NCBI GenBank assembly: GCA_019237115.1
Contig: JAFAHS010000437.1
Coordinates: 25,892-89,891, forward strand
DNA: 64,000 bases
Direction: 5' to 3'
Origin: Deltaproteobacteria bacterium
GTDB lineage: Bacteria; Desulfobacterota; Binatia; Binatales; Binataceae
Positions 31,712 to 42,775 of this stretch are shown piece by piece. Positions within the stretch are counted from its first letter, which is position 1. Every line of letters starts with the position of its first letter. A program made the position numbers and the translations under genes. A model generated the notes under the pieces. The model saw only the letters and a list, made by a program, of their open reading frames with translations. It was not told where the DNA came from and ran no database searches.

Positions 31712-32602
31712 ATGTCTCAACAACAACTTCAAGCGCTCGTGCAAATGTTGAAGGCGCAGCCACTGAATCCCAGCGCGTCGATTCAGGAAACCCGCGCCGG
31801 CTTCGAGCAGATGGCCGCCATGTTCCCGGTCGAGGCTGACGTGGAGTGCCAGCCGGTAAGCGCCGGCGGGGTCAAATCCGAATGGGTCACTGCTCCCGGC
31901 GCGGACGCCGGCCGCGCGATCCTCTATCTCCACGGCGGCGGCTACGTAATTGGATCGATCAACACGCATCGAGCAATGGCGGGCAGGCTCTCGCGCGCGG
32001 CGAAAGCACGTGTGCTGGTCATTGACTATCGCCTCGCCCCGGAACATCCGCATCCGGCCGCGGTCGACGATGCGGTGGCGGCATATCGATGGATGTTACA
32101 GCAGGGCTTGAAGCCCTCGCGCGTCGCGGTATCGGGTGATTCGGCCGGTGGAGGCCTGACGGTTGCGACGCTGGTTGCGATTCGCGATGCGAACTTGCCG
32201 ATGCCGGCGGCGGGAGCGCCGATCTCGCCGTGGGTCGACATGGAGGCCATCGGCGATTCGATGACTTCGAAGTCCGCCGCCGACCCGGTCGTGCAGAAAG
32301 ACGGCCTTCTGAACATGGCCAAGGCTTATCTGGGCGGCAAGAATCCGCGTACTCCGCTCGCGGCACCGATCTATGCGGACCTCTCGGGTCTTCCTCCGCT
32401 GCTCATCCACGTCGGCACCGCCGAGACTCTGCTCGACGATGCGTCGCGGCTGGCCGAGCGCGCAAAGAAGGCGGGCGTCAACGTGACCTACGAGCCTTGG
32501 GAGAACATGATCCACGTGTGGCATCTGTTCGCGCCGATGCTCGACGAAGGCAAGCAGGCAATCGAGCGCATCGGCGCGTTCGTTCAGAAGCATACGGCTT
32601 GA
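31712..32602 (+). CDS. Alpha/beta hydrolase (HSL/acetyl esterase family)
   Basis: 'AILYLHGGGYVIGSINTHRAMAGRLSRAAKARVLVIDYRLAPEHPHPAAVDDAVAAYRW', 'VAVSGDSAGGGLTVA'. Confidence 0.93.
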   Translation: MSQQQLQALVQMLKAQPLNPSASIQETRAGFEQMAAMFPVEADVECQPVSAGGVKSEWVTAPGADAGRAILYLHGGGYVIGSINTHRAMAGRLSRAAKARVLVIDYRLAPEHPHPAAVDDAVAAYRWMLQQGLKPSRVAVSGDSAGGGLTVATLVAIRDANLPMPAAGAPISPWVDMEAIGDSMTSKSAADPVVQKDGLLNMAKAYLGGKNPRTPLAAPIYADLSGLPPLLIHVGTAETLLDDASRLAERAKKAGVNVTYEPWENMIHVWHLFAPMLDEGKQAIERIGAFVQKHTA

Positions 32603-32633
32603 ACCTGCCTCCGACGCCGAGCGCGCGAAGCTG

Positions 32634-33347
32634 ATGGCAGCTGCCGGCGATCGTGTCGCCGCGCTCGATTGGGATCGAATCGAACGCGATTTGAATGAGC
32701 GCGGCTATGCGCTGACCGGACCATTGCTGCACGCCGATGAATGCGCAAGCCTGACCGCCATCTACAACGATCGCGAGCGTTTTCGCAGCCGCATCGAGAT
32801 GGCTCGGTTCCGGTATGGGGTGGGGGAATATAAATACTTTGCCGAGCCTCTGCCTGCGCTGGTGGTGGAGCTGAGAACGGCGCTTTATCGGCGGCTTGCG
32901 CCGATTGCGAATCGCTGGTCGAAACTGCTTGGGGGCGGCGGCCAGGAATTCCCACGCTCGCTCGGAGAATATCTCAAGGCCTGCCACGCCGCCGGGCAAA
33001 GCCGGCCAACCCCCCTGCTGCTTCGCTACCAGGCGGGCGGTTACAACTGCCTGCACCAGGACCTCTATGGCGAGTTGGCTTTTCCGCTTCAATTCACCTG
33101 CCTGCTGAGTCAACGCGGGAGCGACTATGAAGGCGGCGAGTCGCTGCTCGTCGAGCAGCGACCCCGTGCCCAGTCGCGCGGGGAGGCGATCGCGCTGGAT
33201 CTCGGAGGTGCGCTCGTCTTTCCCAATCGCTACCGACCGGTTGCGGGGGCGCGCGGGCATTACCGGGTCAGCGTGCGGCACGGGGTGAGCACCGTACGGA
33301 GCGGGGAGCGCTTTGCGCTCGGAATCATTTTTCACGATGCGAAGTGA
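32634..33347 (+). CDS. 2OG-Fe(II) oxygenase-family protein
   Basis: 'LLLRYQAGGYNCLHQDLYGELAFPLQFTCLLSQRGSDYEGGESLLVEQRPRAQSRGEAIALDLGGALVFPN...RVSVRHGVSTVRSGERFALGIIFHDA' with HxD...H...R. Confidence 0.85.
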   Translation: MAAAGDRVAALDWDRIERDLNERGYALTGPLLHADECASLTAIYNDRERFRSRIEMARFRYGVGEYKYFAEPLPALVVELRTALYRRLAPIANRWSKLLGGGGQEFPRSLGEYLKACHAAGQSRPTPLLLRYQAGGYNCLHQDLYGELAFPLQFTCLLSQRGSDYEGGESLLVEQRPRAQSRGEAIALDLGGALVFPNRYRPVAGARGHYRVSVRHGVSTVRSGERFALGIIFHDAK

Positions 33348-33415
33348 GGAAGCGGCCGCCCCGCGCTATACCCGCAGGCAGAAGTCCGCGGAGGTCTAAC
33401 GAAGCATCGAGTCGG

Positions 33416-34819
33416 CTAGTCGTTTATCCGATTGATGCCGTCAAGGGCTGCGTTCTTGTAGCACTCGGCGAGGGTCGGGTAGTTGAAGACGGTGTTGATG
33501 AAGTAGTCGACCGAGCCCTTCAACGAGAGCACCGCCTGTCCGATGTGGACCAACTCGGTTGCGGCGTCGCCGATGATATGCACGCCCAGCAATTCGTGGG
33601 TTTCGCGATGGAAGACGAGTTTGAGGACGCCGATCTGGTCGCCCACGATCTTCCCACGCGCGACTTCTCGGTACTGAGCCTTGCCGATCTCGTAAGGAAT
33701 GCCCTTTTCGGTCAGTTCCTCTTCGGTGCGGCCCACGAAGGAGATTTCCGGAATCGTGTAGATCCCGTACGGAAACAGCTCCGGTGAGTAGGTGGCGGGC
33801 ACCCCGAATGCGTTGCAGGTTGCAATTCGGCCCTGCTCTTTGGAGGTGGAGGCCAGGCTGGGGAACCCGATGACGTCGCCGGCGGCATAGATGTTATCAA
33901 CTTCGGTTTGGTAGTAGGCGCGGGTCTTGATGCGTCCGCGGGAGTCGGCCGAAATACCGACCGAGCCGAGATTGAGGTCACGGGTCGCGCTGTTGCGGCC
34001 GGTACTGGTCAGAACCTTGTCGGTGACGAGTTGCTTTCCGCTCGCGAGGCGGGTGCGCACGCGCCGGATGCCCGCTTCCTCGAAGGGTTCCACTGAAGAC
34101 ACTTCTTCGCCCAGCCGCAGAACCATCCTGCGCTCGCGCATATGATACGTGAGCGTGTCGATGATCTCGGCATCGACGAAGCCGAGCAGCCGTGGCCGCA
34201 TATCCACTAAGGTGACCCGCACTCCGAGCGCAGCGAACATGCTGGCGTACTCGCACCCAATGACACCGGCGCCGATAACCGCCAGCGTGCGCGGGAGCTC
34301 GTCGAGCTGCAAAATGTCGTCGCTGCAGAAAACATCCCGCCCATCAATTGGCATCCGCGAGTCGCGGATCGATTCGGTCCCGACCGCGATCACGACCTTA
34401 TCGGCGGTGACGGTTGCCTGAGAGCCATCGGCGCGCTGCAGGCGCAGGGTGTGGGGATCGGCAAAGCTCGCGGAGGCATTCATCAGTCCGACATGATTGC
34501 GCAGCAGCTGGTCGCGCATTACGTCGATTTCTGCATGTACCACCGGCTCGACCCTGAACAGCAGATCCTGAAAAGTGATCTGTTCCTTGACCCGGTAGGA
34601 TTCGCCGTAAACCGTACGCTCCCGATAGCCGGACAAATACAGGATGGCTTCGCGGATGGTCTTGCTGGGGACGGTCCCGAGGTTGACGCAGACGCCGCCG
34701 ACGATGGGCTTGCGCTCAACCACGAGCACCCGCTTGCGGAGCTTGGCGCCCTGAATTGCGGCGTGATGACCGGCGGGACCGGAACCTATCACGGCCAGGT
34801 CGTAGTCGTATTGCACCAT
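33416..34819 (-). CDS. sthA: Si-specific (soluble) NAD(P)+ transhydrogenase
   Basis: 'YDLAVIGSGPAGHHAAIQGAKLRKRVLVVERKPIVGGVCVNLGTVPSKTIREAILYLSG'; the redox-active dual Cys of lipoamide dehydrogenases is absent (GGVCVNLGTVPSK), as in SthA. Confidence 0.93.
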   Translation of the reverse strand: MVQYDYDLAVIGSGPAGHHAAIQGAKLRKRVLVVERKPIVGGVCVNLGTVPSKTIREAILYLSGYRERTVYGESYRVKEQITFQDLLFRVEPVVHAEIDVMRDQLLRNHVGLMNASASFADPHTLRLQRADGSQATVTADKVVIAVGTESIRDSRMPIDGRDVFCSDDILQLDELPRTLAVIGAGVIGCEYASMFAALGVRVTLVDMRPRLLGFVDAEIIDTLTYHMRERRMVLRLGEEVSSVEPFEEAGIRRVRTRLASGKQLVTDKVLTSTGRNSATRDLNLGSVGISADSRGRIKTRAYYQTEVDNIYAAGDVIGFPSLASTSKEQGRIATCNAFGVPATYSPELFPYGIYTIPEISFVGRTEEELTEKGIPYEIGKAQYREVARGKIVGDQIGVLKLVFHRETHELLGVHIIGDAATELVHIGQAVLSLKGSVDYFINTVFNYPTLAECYKNAALDGINRIND

Positions 34820-35111
34820 GTGACGAACTGTCGCCGCGTTCTCGTGACGAGGCTACCTAGGCACAGGTTACCGATCAATTGTTGCGACGCCGTGAACCAC
34901 CGCAGCAGAACCCTTCGCGAGGCGACACCAAATTCGGGAACGGCGGATGGTCGAGCCCCCGGTCGGTGTCTTGGACACGCCGGTTGGTTCAATTGATCGC
35001 TCGCACGCGGATCTCGCGCAGCGAGATTTCGGAAGGTCCATCCGATGCCGCTCTTCGAAACACGGGGCCTGGTGCCATCGGCGCAAAAGAGCCCGAAGGC
35101 GGCAAACCACC

Positions 35112-35459
35112 TCACCTTATCGAAACTTCCTCGACCAGCACAATTACGCAGTTCGGAAAGTCCAGGAACTTCAGTTCGTCCGGATGAATTTCACTCAGGT
35201 AGCAGGGGTCGCTGATCGCGCGGTGCAGGTCGTCAAGGCTGTCGAACCACAGCTCCGCTATGCCGTCGAATGCGGGTTCGCCGTCGTCGCCGGGAACCAG
35301 TTGCGCATCGACGGCGTGGGATTGGACGTACTTGCGCACGTGGCGGGCGAATCCCTGCACTTCCATCACAAGAGGCGCGTGGACATTGCGCCAATAGGAA
35401 TGAAACTCCTGCGGGCTCATGCCCGGCTTGCGCCTGAGCATGCCCATGAGTTTGATCAT
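35112..35459 (-). CDS. EthD-family protein
   Basis: 'MIKLMGMLRRKPGMSPQEFHSYWRNVHAPLVMEVQGFARHVRKYVQSHAV...FDGIAELWFDSLDDLHRA'. Confidence 0.9.
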   Translation of the reverse strand: MIKLMGMLRRKPGMSPQEFHSYWRNVHAPLVMEVQGFARHVRKYVQSHAVDAQLVPGDDGEPAFDGIAELWFDSLDDLHRAISDPCYLSEIHPDELKFLDFPNCVIVLVEEVSIR

Positions 35460-35472
35460 TCGCTCCGCTCCG

Positions 35473-37098
35473 CTAATGGCCGCGCAAGCGGCGATAGCGT
35501 TTGATCAGCGCGTTGGTCGAACTGTCGTGTCTTAAGTCGGGTTCGCTCTGGCTCTCCAGTTCCGGGATGATCCGCTTGGCCAGCACTTTACCCAGCTCCA
35601 CACCCCATTGATCGAAGGAGTCGATGTTCCAAATCGTGCCCTGCGTAAACACGTTGTGCTCGTAGAGCGCGACCAGGGCGCCGAGCGCGTGGGGGGTAAG
35701 CCTATCGACCAGAATGACGTTGGTCGGGCGATTCCCCTCGCACACGCGAAAAGGCGTCTGGAAGTCCGGGGAGCCCTCCGCCTTCAGCTCCTGCGGGGTT
35801 TTCCCGAAGGCGAGAGCTTCGGCCTGGGCGAACACATTGGACATCAGCAGGTCGTGCTGCTCTTTGGAGGGGCTCAGCGCGTGGCAGAACCCGATCAGGT
35901 CGCAGGGGATCAGCTTGGTGCCCTGGTGAATGAGTTGATAGAAGGAATGCTGCCCGTCAGTGCCAGGCTCGCCCCAGATAACTGGCCCGGTCTGCATTCC
36001 CACCTTCCGGCCGTCCAGATCGACATGCTTGCCGTTGCTCTCCATCTGCAGCTGCTGGAGATAGGCCGGAAAGCGCCGCAGATTGTCCGAATAGGGCATG
36101 ACGCCGACGGTCTGTGCGCCGAAGAAGTTGTTGTACCAGACGGTGAGCAACCCCGTCAGGACCGGCAGGTTTTTTGCTAGAGGCGCCGAGCAGAAATGCT
36201 CATCCATGGCGCGGAACCCGGCCAGCAACTCGCGGTAGTTCTGCGGGCCGATCGCGATCATCGTGGACAGTCCGATCGCCGAGTCCATCGAGTAGCGGCC
36301 GCCGACCCAATCCCAGAAACCGAACATGTTGGCGGTATCGATGCCGAACTTGCGCACCTCGGCGTCGTTGGTCGAGACCGCAACGAAATGCTTGGCGATC
36401 GCGGCATCGCTCTTGAGCGTATCGACGACCCACCTGCGGGCGGTGGCCGCATTGGTCATCGTCTCGAGCGTGGTGAAGGTCTTCGATGACAGGATGAACA
36501 GGGTTTCGGCGGCATTGAGATCGTGGGTCGCCTCCGCAAACGCGGCACCATCGACGTTGGCGACAAACCGGAAGTTCATCGAGCGGTCGGTAAAGGTGCG
36601 AAGCGCATCGTAGGCCATCTCCGGACCCAGGTACGATCCGCCGATGCCAACGTTGATGACGTTCCTGATGCGCTGGCCGGTATGACCCTTCCATTCGCCG
36701 CTGCGCACGCGGTCGGAAAACCCCGCCATCTTCTCCAGTACGCCGTGAACTTCGGGGACTACGTCCCGACCATCGACCTTGATTTGTACGCCCTTGGGCG
36801 CGCGCAGCGCGACATGGAGGACCGCGCGCTGTTCGGTGATGTTGATTTTCTCGCCCCGAAACATCGCATCGCGCCGTTCGGGCACGCCACACTCCTGGGC
36901 GAGCTGAACCAGCAATCCCAGGGTTTCCGCGGTGATGCGGTTTTTGGAAAAGTCCAGATAAAGGCCGGCCCCTTCGGCAATGAAGGTTTCGCCCCGTCGC
37001 GGATCCTCGGCGAACAGCTGTCGAAGTTCCACACCCTTGACCTTCTCGTAGTGCGACTGCAGCGCGCGCCACGCGGCCGTGTCGATCGGTCGGGCCAT
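35473..37098 (-). CDS. pgi: Glucose-6-phosphate isomerase
   Basis: '[20 protein letters not shown]', '[39 protein letters not shown]'-type signature, '[32 protein letters not shown]'; start moved to second MARP Met. Confidence 0.95.
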   Translation of the reverse strand: MARPIDTAAWRALQSHYEKVKGVELRQLFAEDPRRGETFIAEGAGLYLDFSKNRITAETLGLLVQLAQECGVPERRDAMFRGEKINITEQRAVLHVALRAPKGVQIKVDGRDVVPEVHGVLEKMAGFSDRVRSGEWKGHTGQRIRNVINVGIGGSYLGPEMAYDALRTFTDRSMNFRFVANVDGAAFAEATHDLNAAETLFILSSKTFTTLETMTNAATARRWVVDTLKSDAAIAKHFVAVSTNDAEVRKFGIDTANMFGFWDWVGGRYSMDSAIGLSTMIAIGPQNYRELLAGFRAMDEHFCSAPLAKNLPVLTGLLTVWYNNFFGAQTVGVMPYSDNLRRFPAYLQQLQMESNGKHVDLDGRKVGMQTGPVIWGEPGTDGQHSFYQLIHQGTKLIPCDLIGFCHALSPSKEQHDLLMSNVFAQAEALAFGKTPQELKAEGSPDFQTPFRVCEGNRPTNVILVDRLTPHALGALVALYEHNVFTQGTIWNIDSFDQWGVELGKVLAKRIIPELESQSEPDLRHDSSTNALIKRYRRLRGH

Positions 37099-37118
37099 TG
37101 CTGAATCCTCCCTACCGG

Positions 37119-38195
37119 TTACTTGAGTGCTTTGCTCTTCGAGGAGATTGCCTTGAGCAGGTCTTGCCACGAAGCCACGAACGCCTTGGCTCCTTCGGCC
37201 TGCAGATCGGCGCCGAGCTTGCCCACGTTGATTCCGGCCTTGCCGAAGTCCGCGATCACCTCTTCACAATCGCCACCGTCACGCGCCACCGCGGCCCCCA
37301 CCTTTCCGTGCTGTGCAAACGCCAGCAGGGTCTCCTCGGGCATCGTGTCGATGGTGTTAGGCGCGGCCAGCGCACCGATGTAAAGGACGTCCGAAGCCTT
37401 GGGGTCCTTGGTTCCAGTGCTGGCAAAGAGCAGTCGCTGCGGCCGGGCGCCGAGGCCCTCCAGTCGTTGCCAGCGTTCGGATTCGAGCAAGTCGCGGTAG
37501 GCCTTGTAGGTTTGTTGGCCGACCGCGGGTCCCAAACGATCGCGCAAGTTGTCGGGCACTTTGTCCATGGTGGACTTGTCCCAGCGGCTGACAAACAGCG
37601 AGGCGACCGAACGCACGTCGGGGCTCAGGCCGGCCTCGATGCGCCGCTCGATCCCCTTGAGGTAGGCATCCGCCGCGGCGACGTAGTGCTCGCGCGTGAA
37701 GAGCAGGGTCACGTTGATGCTGACGCCCGCGAAGATTGCTTCTTCGATGGCGGGCAGTCCTTCCTTGGTTCCAGGAATCTTGATGAACAGGTTACGACGG
37801 TGGGCTTTTTTGTAGAGCCGGCAAGCCTCGGCCACGGTGGCCTTGGTGTCGTAGGCGAGCAGCGGAGAGACCTCCAGCGAGACCCAGCCATCGACCGTTG
37901 CCGTCTTCTCATGGATCGGAGCGAACAACTCGCTGGCATGCGTCAGGTCCTCGATAGCGAGTTCAAAGAACAGCGCCTCTCCGGTAAAGCCTCGGGTCAG
38001 CAGGTCACCGATTTCCTGGTCGTAGGCTTTGCTGTGAGTGATTGCGTTGTCGAAGATGGTCGGATTGGAGGTCAGACCGGTGACGGAGAATTCATCGATA
38101 TAGCGTTTGAGCGTGCCGCTGGTGAGCAGGTCGCGCGTGATGTTGTCCAGCCACAAGCTCTGGCCGAGCCGATTGAGTTGCTGTGTCGCTTTCAC
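37119..38195 (-). CDS. tal: Transaldolase
   Basis: '[45 protein letters not shown]', '[50 protein letters not shown]'. Confidence 0.95.
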   Translation of the reverse strand: MKATQQLNRLGQSLWLDNITRDLLTSGTLKRYIDEFSVTGLTSNPTIFDNAITHSKAYDQEIGDLLTRGFTGEALFFELAIEDLTHASELFAPIHEKTATVDGWVSLEVSPLLAYDTKATVAEACRLYKKAHRRNLFIKIPGTKEGLPAIEEAIFAGVSINVTLLFTREHYVAAADAYLKGIERRIEAGLSPDVRSVASLFVSRWDKSTMDKVPDNLRDRLGPAVGQQTYKAYRDLLESERWQRLEGLGARPQRLLFASTGTKDPKASDVLYIGALAAPNTIDTMPEETLLAFAQHGKVGAAVARDGGDCEEVIADFGKAGINVGKLGADLQAEGAKAFVASWQDLLKAISSKSKALK

Positions 38196-38430
38196 CTTCT
38201 ACTCCTGCGCCTTCAAGCTATGCGAAGGCAGTTCGTGGTAGTTTGGCAAACTCGGCTGCGTTTTGACGGGAGAGCCTCCCACCCAAGCTTGCCACGGTTT
38301 TCGCGGTTCCTGCGCGCCAGGATTGTTTCGCAAGGCGCGCGATCGCATGAATTTTTCGTGTCCGACCATGCGGGACGCGCCTGCATTTTACTCGTCTGGC
38401 GAGTCCCGCGGGAAACGCCCGAAGCCATGC

Positions 38431-39819
38431 TCACTTTTCCGGTGAGGGGACCTGGGGATCTATCCAAGGCCCATCTGAACCGATCAATTGGAGGGCCTCC
38501 TGAGGTCCCCAGGTTCCGGTGTCATAGTTGTAAAGAGGAGTCACGTTGCCCAGGATGGGCTGAACCACTCTCCATTGCGCCTCGACCAGGTCTTCTCGCG
38601 CGAACAGCTCGGTGGTTCCCCGCATCGCATCACCCAGCAGCCGTTGGTAGGGCGGTTCGTCCGCAGCCGATTGCCGCTGCAAATTTAGTTCGACATCGTT
38701 GCCGACCATCCGCTCGCCGGGCAATTTGACCCGTACTCCCAGCGCGATAGTGATATCGGGGCTCACGCGCAAACGCATGTGCGACGATCGTATCGGTACA
38801 ATTTCGCCGAAAGTCTCGCGCGGGGGGCGCCGGAACTCGACGATGACCTCGGTTGCGGTGACCGGGAGTTCCTTACCGGTGCGGATGTAGATCGGCACCC
38901 CCGCCCATCGCCAGCTATCGATGAACAATTTCACCGCGACGAAGGTCTCGATCGTGGAGCCGGCCGCGACGCCGGGCACGGAGCGATACCCGTTGTACTG
39001 CCCGCGTACGACTGACTCAGCGCTCAGCGGACGAATCGCTTTCAAAAGTCCCGCCTTCGCATCCCGTCCCGCCTCGTGGTCCTCACCGGTCGGAGGATCC
39101 ATCGTGAGGTTGGCGAGAACCTGCAACATATGGTTCTGCACCACGTCGCGGACCGCGCCCGCTTCGTCATAGAAGCGGCCGCGATCCTGCACGCCGAAGT
39201 TTTCTGCCATCGTGATTTGAATGTTGCGAACGAAAGTCCGATTCCAGATAGGCTCGAAGATCGGGTTGGCAAAGCGCGTGTAGAGGATATTCTGCACCGG
39301 TTCCTTACCGAGATAGTGATCGATGCGAAAAATTCGCTCCTCCGGAAAGTAATGATGCAGGATGCGATTGAGCTCGCATGCCGAGTCGAGATCGTGCCCG
39401 AATGGTTTCTCGACCACCAGTCGCGCGTTGTCGCCGCATCCGGACTTGGCCAAACCCTCGGCCACCGCGCCAAAGGTGCTGGGCGGGATTGCAAGGTAAT
39501 GGAGGGGTTGGGTTGCTTTGCCCAGCTCCTTGCGCACCCGCACAAAGGTGTCGGAATCCGCGTAGTCGCCGTCGACATAGCGCAGCAGTTCCAACATTTT
39601 CTTAAAAGCGTTCTGATCGATACCGCCGTGGTGCTCCAGGCTGTCTTTGGCGCGGGCTTTCAGTTGATCGAGCGTCCACCCGGATTTGGCAACCCCGATA
39701 ATCGGGACATTGAGACCTTCGTCGCGAATCAGCCCCTGAATGGAAGTGAAGATCTGCTTGTAGGCGAGATCGCCGGTGGCGCCGAAGAACACTAACGCGT
39801 CGGATTGAAGGGTAGGCAT
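38431..39819 (-). CDS. zwf: Glucose-6-phosphate 1-dehydrogenase
   Basis: '[23 protein letters not shown]', '[31 protein letters not shown]'. Confidence 0.95.
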   Translation of the reverse strand: MPTLQSDALVFFGATGDLAYKQIFTSIQGLIRDEGLNVPIIGVAKSGWTLDQLKARAKDSLEHHGGIDQNAFKKMLELLRYVDGDYADSDTFVRVRKELGKATQPLHYLAIPPSTFGAVAEGLAKSGCGDNARLVVEKPFGHDLDSACELNRILHHYFPEERIFRIDHYLGKEPVQNILYTRFANPIFEPIWNRTFVRNIQITMAENFGVQDRGRFYDEAGAVRDVVQNHMLQVLANLTMDPPTGEDHEAGRDAKAGLLKAIRPLSAESVVRGQYNGYRSVPGVAAGSTIETFVAVKLFIDSWRWAGVPIYIRTGKELPVTATEVIVEFRRPPRETFGEIVPIRSSHMRLRVSPDITIALGVRVKLPGERMVGNDVELNLQRQSAADEPPYQRLLGDAMRGTTELFAREDLVEAQWRVVQPILGNVTPLYNYDTGTWGPQEALQLIGSDGPWIDPQVPSPEK

Positions 39820-40201
39820 CAGGGCCCTCCTGTGATGACGTCGAGACCTGGGACCGCCATCAGCTTATTCCCGGTAACAGTGTGGAGAAAAGCGCGACGA
39901 ACCAGCACCCGAGACAGCGCCCTTTTCCCCGATGAAGAGTAATCGATCTTGGTCGATTGCTCATGCGGCAAAAACGCGACCTGGCTCGGGAAGACCAAGC
40001 CAAATCCTATCGGAGGTCTGTCTCAATTCAGGTCACGCTTTGGGCTCTTGAGCGGTGATCATGCGTTCTGCTGGGCATGGCACTCCGTTATAGATAGCTT
40101 CAGTTTAACGGGTTCTCGATGCCTCAAAATCGTTCCGGCCCCGCAACTGGGAGACCGACAACGCCGCTCTAAAAGAAATTCCGGAACCGAGCATCTCACG
40201 A

Positions 40202-41191
40202 GTGGCTATGAACCGCCGTCAATTTCTGAGAGCTGCCGTCGCTTCAACGATCATTCCTGCAGTCATGAGCGCGCGCGCCGAAACCGGCGACATGCAGTAT
40301 CGAAGGCTGGGCCGTACCGGGCAAAGAGTCTCGATCGTCGGCCTTGGCGGTGCTCATATCGGCCTCTCTCAAGTGTCCGAAGCAGACAGCGTGCGCATCG
40401 TCCGCACTGCGATCGACAACGGCATCAACTTCATGGACAACAGCTGGGACTACAACGGCGGTCAGAGCGAAACCCGAATGGGCAACGCGCTACGTGATGG
40501 ATACCGATACAGGGTGTTCTTGATGACCAAGCTCGACGGCCACGATGCGAAAACCGCAACCGCGCAGCTCGACCAATCGCTGCGTCGTTTGCAAGTTGAT
40601 CACATCGATCTGATCCAGTTGCACGAAGTGATCCGAATGGATGATCCGGAGAAGATCTTCGCCCCGTGCGGTGCTCTGGAGGGCATGCTGAAAGCCCGCC
40701 AGGCGGGGAAGGTCCGCTACATCGGATTCACCGGGCACAAAAGTCCCGAGATTCATCTGCACATGCTGGAGACCGCGTCTCGGAACAACTTCACATTCGA
40801 TACGGTGCAGATGCCGCTCAACGTGATGGACGCACACTACGAGAGCTTTGAAAAGCTGGTGCTGCCCGCGCTCGCGCAGCGCGACATCGGCGTGCTCGGC
40901 ATGAAGCCGCTGGGCGCGCAGGTTATCTTGCAAAGCGGCGTAGTCAACGCGCCGGAATGCCTGCGCTATGCGCTGAGCTTGCCAATCGCCGTGGTTATCA
41001 CCGGATGCGACTCGATGCCAATTCTGCACCAGGCGATCAACGCGGCACGCAATTTCCGCCCGTTAGTCGAGATCGAACGCGCCGCCCTGCTGGCGCGCAC
41101 TGCGCCCGTGGCAAGCAACGGCAAGTACGAGCTCTACAAGACGACCCACCACTTCGACGGCACCTGGCAGAACCCGCAGTGGCTCGGCTGA
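40202..41191 (+). CDS. Aldo/keto reductase with Tat-type signal, no Fe-S domain
   Basis: 'MNRRQFLRAAVASTIIPAVMSARAETGDMQYRRLGRTGQRVSIVGLGG'; GTG 40202 or ATG 40208 start. Confidence 0.9.
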   Translation: MAMNRRQFLRAAVASTIIPAVMSARAETGDMQYRRLGRTGQRVSIVGLGGAHIGLSQVSEADSVRIVRTAIDNGINFMDNSWDYNGGQSETRMGNALRDGYRYRVFLMTKLDGHDAKTATAQLDQSLRRLQVDHIDLIQLHEVIRMDDPEKIFAPCGALEGMLKARQAGKVRYIGFTGHKSPEIHLHMLETASRNNFTFDTVQMPLNVMDAHYESFEKLVLPALAQRDIGVLGMKPLGAQVILQSGVVNAPECLRYALSLPIAVVITGCDSMPILHQAINAARNFRPLVEIERAALLARTAPVASNGKYELYKTTHHFDGTWQNPQWLG

Positions 41192-41272
41192 ACAGTAAAG
41201 GCCCTTGCCCCTCGGCGACCCGAGCCTTGGAGTCAAGTCGCAGGCAGGGGCTTCGGGGGCTAGAGTGGCCAT

Positions 41273-42775
41273 ATGAGCAACCGAGTCCGCGGAGAGAGAA
41301 CGGAAGGGCCAGCCGACTGGCAGGAGCACTACCGAGCAAGGTTGATCTCGGTTCAGGATGCCGCCCGGCTCGTGAAACCCGGGATGCGAGTGCACTTTCC
41401 GCTCGCAGGAGGAAGTATTGTTCAGCGTGCGCTAGCAGCGCGTTCGGGGGAGCTGGCGGGCTCGGTAAACGTGCGGCTTACGTCGCCGCTGATTGATCCC
41501 GGTTGGTTCGCAAGCGAGCTCGGCGGCGCCTTCCAATTCGAATTCGAGCTGTTCATCGGCAATCTCGCCCGCCCTGCCCACGACGCGCGGCGCGGTTCCT
41601 ATCTCCCCAATCTGTTCAGCACCTCTTTCAAGGCTCTCGACGAACGTCCCGGCGAGGCCAAGCCCATCGACATAACTTTCGTCAACGTCACCCCACCGAA
41701 CGGCAAGGGCTTCGTGAGCTTCGGGCCGCATCAATGGAACAAGCGCGAATACATCCGCCATGCGGAGGTGGCCGTTGCCGAAGTTGATAAAACTCTCACG
41801 CGCACGCACGGCGACGTTTGGATGCACGTCTGCGAGTTTGACTATTTCGTCGAAGCTGCGCCGATCACGCCGGATCCGGCCGTTTTGGAAACCGAGCTGG
41901 AGCAGATGGAACCGGGCAAGCGCGATCAGCTTCGTGCCATCGTTGCCGAAGCCGGCATCGAACGAGTTCTCCCAATCGTGCGGTACCTGGCTCGGATGTC
42001 GCCTACCGAAGTACGAGTGTTGCTCGGAATTGCCCCGCCGCCCAAAGAATACGAGGCGATCGCGGGCTACCTGGGTGAGCTCATCGAAGACGGCGCGACC
42101 ATTCAGATCGGAGTCGGCGATCCCAGCGCGCAGATGCCGCGGTTGGGCGCATTCGACGCCAAGCATGACCTGGGGTTGCACACCGAGATGGTGGCACCGG
42201 GAATTGCCCGGTTAGTAGATCGGGGAATCATTAACGGCCGGCGCAAGACCATCCATCGTGGCAAGGCCGTTGCTGTCGCGTGGTCGGGTTCGGATCCCGA
42301 CGACCTGCGTATCATCGACGACAACCCGGGGTTCGAGCTCTACGACCCTGGCTACGTCCTAAAGCTCTCGACGTTGACTTCGAACTATCGGCAGACTTCG
42401 ATCAACAATGCGCTAACTATCGACCTCACCGGCCAGATTAACTCGGAGACGGTGTTGGGCGCGCGGATGATCAACGGCACGGGCGGTCAGCCGGAAATGC
42501 ACCTCGGAGCATTCCTCTGCCCCGGTGGGCGGGCCATCACGCTGCTTCCGTCAACCGCGATAAATGGCACGATATCGCGCATCGTGCCGCAAATGGAGCA
42601 AGGCGCGCTGGTGACGATTCCGCGGTTTTTTGCGGATACCGTCGTGACGGAATACGGGATTGCGCGGCTGCTCGGCAAGAACCATCGTGAGCGTGCTCAG
42701 GAGTTGATCGCGATCGCGCATCCGGATCATCGGGCCGAATTGCGCCAGGCGGCGGTACGTTTGTTTGGCCGATAA
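41273..42775 (+). CDS. Acetyl-CoA hydrolase/transferase family protein (4-hydroxybutyrate CoA-transferase-like)
   Basis: 'LVKPGMRVHFPLAGGSIVQRALAAR', 'ATIQIGVGDPSAQMPRLGAFDAKHDLGLHTEMVAPGIARLVDRGIINGRRKTIHRGKAVA', 'VTEYGIARLLGKNHRERAQELIAIAHPDHRAEL'. Confidence 0.9.
   Translation: MSNRVRGERTEGPADWQEHYRARLISVQDAARLVKPGMRVHFPLAGGSIVQRALAARSGELAGSVNVRLTSPLIDPGWFASELGGAFQFEFELFIGNLARPAHDARRGSYLPNLFSTSFKALDERPGEAKPIDITFVNVTPPNGKGFVSFGPHQWNKREYIRHAEVAVAEVDKTLTRTHGDVWMHVCEFDYFVEAAPITPDPAVLETELEQMEPGKRDQLRAIVAEAGIERVLPIVRYLARMSPTEVRVLLGIAPPPKEYEAIAGYLGELIEDGATIQIGVGDPSAQMPRLGAFDAKHDLGLHTEMVAPGIARLVDRGIINGRRKTIHRGKAVAVAWSGSDPDDLRIIDDNPGFELYDPGYVLKLSTLTSNYRQTSINNALTIDLTGQINSETVLGARMINGTGGQPEMHLGAFLCPGGRAITLLPSTAINGTISRIVPQMEQGALVTIPRFFADTVVTEYGIARLLGKNHRERAQELIAIAHPDHRAELRQAAVRLFGR

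Noticed and set aside
37098-38729. 543 aa plus-strand ORF opposite tal/zwf
   Set aside because: Overlaps well-supported transaldolase and zwf coding sequences on the other strand
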